Assembly (NCBI RefSeq): GCF_000018585.1
Contig: NC_009976.1
Span: 1,173,982-1,237,981, forward strand
Length of the DNA: 64,000 bases
Source: Prochlorococcus marinus str. MIT 9211
Lineage (GTDB): Bacteria; Cyanobacteriota; Cyanobacteriia; PCC-6307; Cyanobiaceae
Direction of reading: 5' to 3'
Within the stretch, counting starts at the first letter, position 1. Each line of letters opens with the position of its first letter. Below, one piece after another: positions 57,119-64,000 of this stretch. Both the position numbers and the translations under genes were made by a program. The notes under the pieces were generated by a model. The model was given only the letters and a program-made list of their open reading frames with translations, had not been told where the DNA came from and made no database searches.

Positions 57119-57790
57119 ATGACTGTATCTGCTCCTTACTACGGAGACTCCTCAGTACTCAAAACTCCTCCTCCTGACCTTCCTTCACTGCTTCTAAAGG
57201 AAAGGATTGTATATCTTGGACTTCCTTTGTTTTCGGATGATGATGCCAAGAGACAACTTGGGATGGATGTTACCGAATTGATAGTTGCTCAACTTCTTTA
57301 TTTAGAGTTCGACAATCCAGATAAACCTGTTTACTTCTATATCAATTCAACAGGTACAAGTTGGTACACAGGAGATGCCATAGGTTTTGAGACAGAAGCA
57401 TTTGCCATTTGTGACACCATTAGCTACATAAAACCCCCAGTTCATACAATCTGCATAGGACAAGCGATGGGGACTGCCGCCGTAATCCTATCTGCAGGGA
57501 CAAAAGGGCAACGCGCTGCTCTACCTCATTCATCAATAGTTCTTCACCAACCCAGGAGTGGGGCTCAAGGACAAGCAACTGATATACAGATCAGAGCGAA
57601 AGAAGTGATACATAACAAGCAGTCCATGCTTGAAATACTTTCAAAAAATACTGGTCGTAGTGTTGAAGAGCTATCTAAAGATTCAGATCGAATGAGTTAT
57701 CTCAATCCAAACCAAGCGGTTGAATATGGGTTAATCGACAGAGTCCTTAAAAGCAGAAAAGATTTACCTTGCCCAACTCCAGAAACCTAA
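57119..57790 (+). CDS. clpR: ClpR, proteolytically inactive ClpP paralogue
   Basis: A 223-residue ClpP-family protein. The catalytic Ser motif (GLAASMG in ClpP) is IGQAMGTAA here, so the Ser is Gly118. The His (VLHQP, His143) is kept. A TGTSWYTG insertion in the substrate-binding region replaces the ClpP SPGGSV segment. Cyanobacterial ClpR assembles with ClpP3 into the essential mixed core. It is directly upstream of a ClpP gene on the same strand, the usual clpR-clpP3 operon. Confidence 0.95.
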   Translation: MTVSAPYYGDSSVLKTPPPDLPSLLLKERIVYLGLPLFSDDDAKRQLGMDVTELIVAQLLYLEFDNPDKPVYFYINSTGTSWYTGDAIGFETEAFAICDTISYIKPPVHTICIGQAMGTAAVILSAGTKGQRAALPHSSIVLHQPRSGAQGQATDIQIRAKEVIHNKQSMLEILSKNTGRSVEELSKDSDRMSYLNPNQAVEYGLIDRVLKSRKDLPCPTPET

Positions 57791-57866
57791 TCAAAATTTG
57801 CGAAGCAATGTCGCCTTAAAACTTCTAAAACCTCTCAGTTATCACCTTTCAAAAACTTTTTTTATT

Positions 57867-58469
57867 ATGCCAATTGGTACTCCAAGTGTTCCTTATAGAC
57901 TTCCAGGCAGCCAATTTGAACGCTGGGTAGATATTTATACAAGACTAGGAGCTGAAAGGATCCTATTTCTTGGTCAAGAAGTTAATGATGGCGTGGCTAA
58001 CAGCCTTGTAGCGCAAATGCTTTACCTTGATTCTGAAGACAGCACAAAACCTATCTACTTATACATCAATAGCCCTGGAGGATCAGTGACTGCTGGTCTG
58101 GCTATATATGACACCATGAAATATGTAAAAAGTGATGTAGTAACTATTTGCGTTGGTCTTGCGGCATCTATGGGTGCATTCCTTTTATCAGCAGGTACAA
58201 AGAACAAACGCTTAGCCTTACCCCACAGTCGCATCATGATTCATCAACCTCTTGGTGGGACATCTCAAAGACAAGCAAGTGATATAGAAATTGAAGCTAA
58301 AGAAATTCTTCGAATCAAAGAGATGTTAAATAGATCATTAGCTGAGATGACAGGGCAGAGCTTTGAAAAAATCGAAAAGGATACTGACAGAGACTACTTT
58401 CTTAGTGCAAAAGAAGCAGAAGAGTATGGCTTAATTGACAAAGTAATCTGTCATCCCAATGAAGCTTAG
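57867..58469 (+). CDS. clpP: ATP-dependent Clp protease proteolytic subunit ClpP (ClpP3 type)
   Basis: A 200-residue serine protease subunit with Ser101 (GLAASMGA), His126 (MIHQP) and the [10 protein letters not shown] substrate strand. An upstream in-frame TTG would add 23 residues, but ClpP proteins start near the [14 protein letters not shown] segment, so that ATG is taken. It forms the ring with ClpR encoded 76 nt upstream. The active site is intact, so the pair supplies both catalytic and non-catalytic subunits. Confidence 0.95.
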   Translation: MPIGTPSVPYRLPGSQFERWVDIYTRLGAERILFLGQEVNDGVANSLVAQMLYLDSEDSTKPIYLYINSPGGSVTAGLAIYDTMKYVKSDVVTICVGLAASMGAFLLSAGTKNKRLALPHSRIMIHQPLGGTSQRQASDIEIEAKEILRIKEMLNRSLAEMTGQSFEKIEKDTDRDYFLSAKEAEEYGLIDKVICHPNEA

Positions 58470-58477
58470 TGATCTAA

Positions 58478-59584
<1,107 letters not shown>

Positions 59585-59604
59585 AAATTTCTACATTATT
59601 AATC

Positions 59605-60594
59605 TTGGCCGCAGTTTTATTAGATTTAGCTGCAGGAGATCCCAAAAAGCTTCCCCATCCAGTAGTTTTTATGGGCTACTTAATCAACTTTTTACAAAAA
59701 AAAGTTGAATCATTTGCTGAGGAAAATATCCTTAGTTTACGCTTAGGCGGAGTATTAATAACTTTTATAGTATTTACTACTGCAGGCCTCAGTGGCTGGA
59801 TGATTGAGCGATTAGCTTACAAAGAATCATTTTTTCCTATTTTATTTAATAATTCAATTCTTATAATTTCTTTAGCAAGTTGCTTGTCAGCCCGAAGTCT
59901 TTATGACAGCATTTTGAGAGTGATTAATAGTTTAAACAATCAATCTTCTGAAGAATCTATAGAAGCTGCACGTAAAGAGCTTGGTTATATTGTTGGTCGA
60001 GATGTTGATCAATTAGAAAAGCAAGAAATACTAAGAGCGACTGCAGAAACTGCTAGCGAAAATGCTGTTGATGGAGTTTTTGCTCCTCTATTTTGGATGG
60101 CAACTGGTATTTTACTTTGGAACATCTCTCCTAATTTGCCAGGTCCATTAGCATGTGCTTTTGCATTTAAATCTGCTAGCACAATGGATTCCATGCTGGG
60201 TTATCGTGAAGGTAATTTAAGATGGCTTGGCACAGCAAGTGCTCGATTAGATGACATTTTGACTTTTATTCCTTGCAGATTAGTATTGCTTTCACTGCCT
60301 TTGGTAAGTCGTCCATTAAATGAATTACCTAATCTTGTGAAAGGTGCTTTTGAAGATGGTTCAAAAGATTTATCTCCTAATTCCGGTTTATCAGAAGCAA
60401 TCTTTGCTTACTGTGCGGGAATAAAGATGGGTGGAGCAAACTTATATAAAGGGAAGCTAATATATAAACCAATACTTTCTAAATATTCACCAGAAGCAAA
60501 CAAAGAAGGTATTTACAATATCCTAAAGATTGGATTTTATCTGGAAATGCTTTGGCTAATCTCAATAATGACTATTTCAATAACATTCAACTAG
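59605..60594 (+). CDS. cbiB: Adenosylcobinamide-phosphate synthase CbiB
   Basis: A 329-residue membrane protein that attaches aminopropanol phosphate to the cobyric acid side chain in cobalamin synthesis. The LLDLAAGDPKKLPHPV start, RDVDQLEKQEILRATAETASENAVDGVFAPLFW and AFKSASTMDSMLGYREGNLRWLG-like block (read in parts) mark the CbiB/CobD family. The start is a TTG 20 nt after ilvC; a CTG overlapping the ilvC stop would give a longer start. Several transmembrane helices span the body. Its 3' end overlaps the convergent sugar transferase by 4 nt. Confidence 0.92.
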   Translation: MAAVLLDLAAGDPKKLPHPVVFMGYLINFLQKKVESFAEENILSLRLGGVLITFIVFTTAGLSGWMIERLAYKESFFPILFNNSILIISLASCLSARSLYDSILRVINSLNNQSSEESIEAARKELGYIVGRDVDQLEKQEILRATAETASENAVDGVFAPLFWMATGILLWNISPNLPGPLACAFAFKSASTMDSMLGYREGNLRWLGTASARLDDILTFIPCRLVLLSLPLVSRPLNELPNLVKGAFEDGSKDLSPNSGLSEAIFAYCAGIKMGGANLYKGKLIYKPILSKYSPEANKEGIYNILKIGFYLEMLWLISIMTISITFN

Positions 60595-61262
60595 TATGCA
60601 CCTCTATCAATAGGAAATAATAATACAAAAAATGTACGCATAATTATTCTAAAGTCCATCCAAATATTCTTTTGTCTTACATATACAAGGTCTAAGCTAA
60701 TGCGTCTTTTATAACTTAGGTTATTTCTTCCACTGATTTGCCACAAGCCTGTTATTCCTGGTCTTACTGAGTTAACTTCCTCCATAAATTCTCCGTAGCG
60801 CTCTACCTCTTCTGGAACAATTGGCCTTGGTCCCACAACACTCATTTCACCTCTTAGAACATTAAAAAATTGTGGTAATTCGTCAAGGCTAGTTCTCCTA
60901 AGAAATTTGCCAATTGATGTTATTCTAGGATCATTTCTTAATTTAAAATCCTTTTGAAACTCTTCCTTTAAAAGTGAGTTCTCTTCAAGTAAATTATTTA
61001 ATATATCTTCTGCTTCAGGATGCATTGTACGAAACTTTATACAACCAAATCTAGAAAAGTTTCGACCAACTCTTTCCTGAACATAGAAAACAGGGCCAAC
61101 AGAACTTAGCTTGACCAATAAAGCAAACAAAAGAAAGAATGGAAACCCTACTAGCAAAATTGATAGAGAAAAAATAATATCTGCAAATCTTTTTATAGAC
61201 CTGTAATAATAGTTCTTTCTTATGATCTGATCATCTTGGGAAAATTGTTGATCTAATGCCAT
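60591..61262 (-). CDS. Polyprenyl-phosphate sugar phosphotransferase (bacterial sugar transferase)
   Basis: A 223-residue monotopic transferase. A hydrophobic anchor (about 25-50, [19 protein letters not shown]) is followed by [36 protein letters not shown] and SVVGPRPIV, the hallmarks of the WcaJ/PglC superfamily. It transfers a sugar phosphate to undecaprenyl phosphate, starting a surface polysaccharide. The exact sugar is unknown. The glycosyltransferase gene just upstream is a likely partner. Confidence 0.92.
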   Translation of the reverse strand: MALDQQFSQDDQIIRKNYYYRSIKRFADIIFSLSILLVGFPFFLLFALLVKLSSVGPVFYVQERVGRNFSRFGCIKFRTMHPEAEDILNNLLEENSLLKEEFQKDFKLRNDPRITSIGKFLRRTSLDELPQFFNVLRGEMSVVGPRPIVPEEVERYGEFMEEVNSVRPGITGLWQISGRNNLSYKRRISLDLVYVRQKNIWMDFRIIMRTFFVLLFPIDRGAY

Positions 61263-61358
61263 GGATCAAAAATAGAACATCTTTTTAGTAATTATAAAAA
61301 AGCAACTTCTATGATAAATATTGTATTAAAGATCTATTTTCTTGCCGTAATTCTAAGG

Positions 61359-62564
61359 TCAGTTAAAGGAACCGCACAAAGAAGATTTCAAATGACCTTC
61401 CCATGCTGTTTTGAGAGCAGATTGGAAATTCCTAGAGAAAACCTCAGGTCGAAATTCTTGAGCCCGCTGATTGATTAATTCAGGGCTCAACTTCTCATAG
61501 ATTCTCTTTTCTTCAAACCAAGAAACTGCTTCGAACAAAGATTCCATAGTTTGGTTTGAGAAAAGAACACCTGTAGAGGTATTGATATCTTTCCTCGCAC
61601 AGGTAATAGTATCCAATAGCCCACCCTTCGCCAAAGCAATTACGGGTGCTCCTGCTGCCATAGCTTCTACAGGAGCAATCCCAAAGTCTTCAACACCTGC
61701 GTAGACGTAAGCCCTGCATCGTTCCATAAGTCTCTCAACATTTCTTCTACTCTGAAAGCCTAGGAACTCTATATTTGGGCCTGCAATCTTTTCTAAATAA
61801 TTCCTCTCAGGCCCTTCTCCTACAATAATCAAAGGCAACTTCAATAAATTAAAAGCTTCTACTACAACATCTACTTTCTTATTGGGAACAAGCCTACAAA
61901 GGCATAAATAATATTCATCTCTACGCTCACAAAATGAGAACCGATCAACTTCAACTGGCGGATGGACAATCTGAGCCCTGCGGCCCCAATATTTAAAAAT
62001 TCTTCTAGCAGTAAAGCTTGAATTTGCCAAAATACAATCAACTCTTGCTGCACTAAGCTGATCCCATTGCCTTAACTGATGTAATTGCCAACGTATTAAA
62101 GGCTCTAAACCAACTTTCCTTAAAGAAGACCTCTTTAAATAGACATTCATCTGATCCCATGCATATCTAACTGGAGTATGTATATAACTAATATGGAGTT
62201 GATCAGGCGAGGTAAGTATTCCCTTTGCTACAAGATGGTTGCTGCTGACTACCAGAGGGTAATCGCTAAGGTCAATTTGCTCGATTGCATAAGGTAGCAA
62301 TGGCAAAAATCTTTGAACATGAGAGGAACCAAATGGAAGATTCTGAATAAAACTAGTTTCAATTGATCTGCCAAACAACCAACTATCTGGACGAGCACTT
62401 TCGCTCTCAACCAAAGAAAAAAGTTGGGGTTTAGAACCTAAAGATAAAATCAAATTATCAATTGCATGAACTACCTGCTCTGCACCCCCAGTTGATCGAG
62501 AAGAAAACCACTCATGCACAAGAGCTACTCTCTCTGGAAAATCAGTAGGGACTTTGTTAACCAA
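61359..62564 (-). CDS. GT4-family glycosyltransferase
   Basis: A 401-residue GT-B glycosyltransferase. The N-terminal half has RVALVHEWFSSRSTGGAEQVV. The C-terminal GT4 domain carries LCRLVPNKKVDVVVEAF, GEGPERNYLE, GFQSRRNVERLM and EDFGIAPVEAMAAGAPVIA. Donor and acceptor sugars cannot be read. It shares strand and surroundings with the sugar transferase, consistent with a small surface glycan locus. Confidence 0.92.
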   Translation of the reverse strand: MVNKVPTDFPERVALVHEWFSSRSTGGAEQVVHAIDNLILSLGSKPQLFSLVESESARPDSWLFGRSIETSFIQNLPFGSSHVQRFLPLLPYAIEQIDLSDYPLVVSSNHLVAKGILTSPDQLHISYIHTPVRYAWDQMNVYLKRSSLRKVGLEPLIRWQLHQLRQWDQLSAARVDCILANSSFTARRIFKYWGRRAQIVHPPVEVDRFSFCERRDEYYLCLCRLVPNKKVDVVVEAFNLLKLPLIIVGEGPERNYLEKIAGPNIEFLGFQSRRNVERLMERCRAYVYAGVEDFGIAPVEAMAAGAPVIALAKGGLLDTITCARKDINTSTGVLFSNQTMESLFEAVSWFEEKRIYEKLSPELINQRAQEFRPEVFSRNFQSALKTAWEGHLKSSLCGSFN

Positions 62565-62630
62565 ATTCCAAGCCTCTTACAATGAGCAGTGATTAAATCT
62601 TATACAAATAAATGGTCATTATAAAATCTA

Positions 62631-63083
62631 CTAAGCAAAAAAATCATGGAAAGTTGATTGAGTTAAGTCAGTGCCAAGTATTAATAAAAATAGCAACCCA
62701 GAGGCAAAGCATAATAAAGTAACATACCTTACATAGCCTTTTGCTCTTGGTAAACGGAAATAAGACAATGTCAAGGTAAGTATCAAGAATAAGCCTGTGG
62801 CAAGCGAACTTATTTCAGATATATAGTCAAATCTTAGATTTAATTTAATCTCATATGAAAGAAGCTTGAGATGCCAATTAATTGGTGTTCCTGATTGATG
62901 ATTCAATATCAAGAGAAAACTTATCAAGGTTGACAAGATTATGCTATTAATTATGAAAAAGCTAACAGGCTTTGTAAGCCTGTTCATTGTCCTGTTAAAA
63001 CTGAGGAGCAAGACCCCAATTAAAGTTGCGCATACCAAAGGTGAAATTGGGATTAACCAAGAGACATCTATCAATGAAGGCAT
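62631..63083 (-). CDS. Stand-alone NdhF N-terminal-like protein
   Basis: A 150-residue membrane protein aligning with the first four to five helices of NdhF1 (NDH-1 subunit 5): SWLIPISPLVCATLIGVLLLSFN near the start, W...L...YEIKLNLRFDYIS in the middle and GYVRYVTLLCFASGLLFLLILG at the end. A full NdhF is about 600-700 residues. This one stops at DLTQSTFHDFFA, just before the conserved FWELVG helix with its proton-pathway Glu. The downstream sequence has no NdhF continuation. No frameshift is seen, so it may be a functional fragment or a relic. Confidence 0.65.
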   Translation of the reverse strand: MPSLIDVSWLIPISPLVCATLIGVLLLSFNRTMNRLTKPVSFFIINSIILSTLISFLLILNHQSGTPINWHLKLLSYEIKLNLRFDYISEISSLATGLFLILTLTLSYFRLPRAKGYVRYVTLLCFASGLLFLLILGTDLTQSTFHDFFA

Positions 63084-63333
63084 CTGCTTACTTTTTTGTG
63101 GCTATCAAGAAAAGATCCTTCTGAAATTCTACACCAGTTATCAAATCTGCAAAAATTAAAACACATTTAAAAACTATGCAAGCGAATATTGCCCAGACTA
63201 AGCCAAAAAGATATTAAATCTATGAAGAAAATTCTGCCCCATCAACTCAATCCTATAAATAGGTTCTTCTAATCTTCGAGAGTAATAAGAATTTAATTTA
63301 ATAAAATAGGAAAAACTTATTTTCACATATTAG

Positions 63334-63348
63334 GCTGATACTATCAGC
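63334..63348. promoter_or_regulatory. Perfect inverted repeat upstream of the small ORF and hli
   Basis: GCTGATA and TATCAGC flank a single C, giving a 7-bp perfect dyad. It ends 11 nt before the ATG of the 51-residue ORF and about 195 nt before hli. It could be an operator or a leader hairpin. No known regulator motif was recognised. Confidence 0.4.
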
Positions 63349-63359
63349 ATCCAATAACT

Positions 63360-63515
63360 ATGAATAATTACATTATTATTTTTTTTATAGTTGTTTTCAT
63401 CTCAATAATTGGGTTTAGGTTAAATATCGTAGAAAGTAGATACTTATTGGAGAAATCAACGCGAATGGTCAAGAAACTCAAAAAAAAGGGTCGAAGAAAA
63501 AGGAAAAGCAAATAG
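63360..63515 (+). CDS. Small membrane protein with basic tail (51 aa)
   Basis: An ATG-started ORF encoding one hydrophobic helix (about 4-18, YIIIFFIVVFISIIG), then NIVESRYLLEKSTRM and a strongly basic C-terminus (KKLKKKGRRKRKS). The layout fits a membrane-anchored small protein with the basic tail on the cytoplasmic side. No family is recognised. The hli gene follows 28 nt later on the same strand. Confidence 0.45.
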   Translation: MNNYIIIFFIVVFISIIGFRLNIVESRYLLEKSTRMVKKLKKKGRRKRKSK

Positions 63516-63543
63516 AATTTTTAAATATGGGAACTTTTAAGTA

Positions 63544-63804
63544 ATGCCAGATTCTCCTTCCGACTCAGAAAACAACTTTACGAAGAACAAGCTTTCATCT
63601 TTAGAACAAGTCAGCAAAGCGAGTCTCACAGAGGCAAAATGGATAGACAATAGCGGAGAAGCTGTAGAAAAAGTTTTCGGGTTCAATCAAAATGCAGAGC
63701 TAGTCAATGGAAGAGCTGCAATGTTTGGGTTCTTAATGCTTGTAATCACTGAAATAGTATTTGGAGGCCAAGCAACAACTCACAGTATTTTTGGTATCGG
63801 CTGA
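63544..63804 (+). CDS. hli: High-light-inducible (Hli) protein
   Basis: An 86-residue single-helix chlorophyll-binding-like protein. The signature NAELVNGRAAMFGFLMLVITE matches the LHC-type motif (ExxNGRxAMxGF) in helix 1. A long hydrophilic N-terminus (about 1-45) precedes it. Hli proteins protect photosystems under excess light or stress and are abundant in Prochlorococcus. The class cannot be decided from sequence alone. Confidence 0.92.
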   Translation: MPDSPSDSENNFTKNKLSSLEQVSKASLTEAKWIDNSGEAVEKVFGFNQNAELVNGRAAMFGFLMLVITEIVFGGQATTHSIFGIG

Positions 63805-63864
63805 TTATCAAAACCGTCTAAAATTCCTTTAAGATGTAACCAAAAGACTTCTCTATAGTTAATT

Positions 63865-64000
63865 ATGAGCAGAAAGGATTGGATTGGTATTGCCTATGTA
63901 TCAACTTGGGTAATAATTTGGGGGACATTTGGATCCTTAATTGACTACCCACTACTTCAGAAAAGTATTTATAACGCTGGTTCTATAGGACAATTAACCA
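63865..64000 (+). CDS. Unknown small membrane protein, start only (runs off window)
   Basis: ATG-started reading frame open to the window edge (45 codons seen). It begins MSRKDWIGIAYVSTWVIIWG, followed by TFGSLIDYPLLQKSIYN. It has a transmembrane helix (about 7-22) near the N-terminus. No family is recognised. It is 60 nt downstream of hli on the same strand. Confidence 0.45.
   Translation, partial: MSRKDWIGIAYVSTWVIIWGTFGSLIDYPLLQKSIYNAGSIGQLT

Overview
The window looks like chromosomal DNA of a low-GC marine picocyanobacterium, most likely a low-light-type Prochlorococcus. The evidence is a nickel superoxide dismutase with its maturation protease, a high-light-inducible (Hli) protein, a ClpR/ClpP pair, an Ftn2/ARC6-type division protein, several cyanobacteria-only DUF families (DUF3122, DUF3611, DUF1517, TIGR03792), very tight gene packing and AT-rich codon use. 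I saw no phage, plasmid, IS or CRISPR signature.

Layout. (1) 1-4.5 kb is an accessory block on the minus strand that stops at a tRNA-Ala. It holds an E. coli-type quinone-linked D-lactate dehydrogenase and a compact run of an HpcH/HpaI-like aldolase, its catalytically degenerate paralogue, a HAD phosphatase and the start of an LdpA-like protein. (2) 4.6-35 kb is core housekeeping: lexA, argF, ftsH, ribD, cobL, nadK, pheS, surE, ribF, thiE-thiS, larB, ispF, trmD-era, phoH, rpsP, ffh, an Ftn2/ARC6 homologue, pdhA, a group 2 sigma factor, nnrED, mnmA and lnt. (3) 35.5-37.8 kb holds a periplasmic FKBP, then the nickel locus sodN-sodX facing a His-rich nickel permease. (4) 37.8-48.6 kb carries trpC, lpdA, a SpoU methylase, two tRNA-Leu genes, murA, argD, folC, an unassigned FAD oxidase/amidohydrolase pair and tRNA-His. 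(5) 48.7-53.8 kb carries miaB and the wall/division group ddl-(unknown)-ftsQ-ftsZ, followed by the SRP RNA gene on the opposite strand. (6) 53.9-60.6 kb carries panB, hemW, a PIN-TRAM protein, clpR-clpP, ilvC and cbiB. (7) 60.6-64 kb has a polysaccharide-initiating sugar transferase, a glycosyltransferase, a stand-alone NdhF N-terminal fragment, small membrane ORFs and an hli gene.

Functional themes. Nickel recurs: Ni-SOD, its protease, a permease, and LarB, which makes the nickel-pincer cofactor used by lactate racemase. The D-lactate dehydrogenase in the same window makes a lactate link conceivable, but larA, larC and larE are not here. Protein targeting is represented by both the SRP protein and the SRP RNA. 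Several genes have unusual starts: sodX has no ATG, GTG or TTG upstream of its catalytic serine, and argD begins 8 nt after a tRNA.

The most novel parts are the aldolase/pseudo-aldolase/HAD/LdpA-like cluster, the FAD oxidase-amidohydrolase pair, the truncated NdhF-like protein and several small conserved-looking ORFs. Assignments are from reading translated sequence; no database search was possible.
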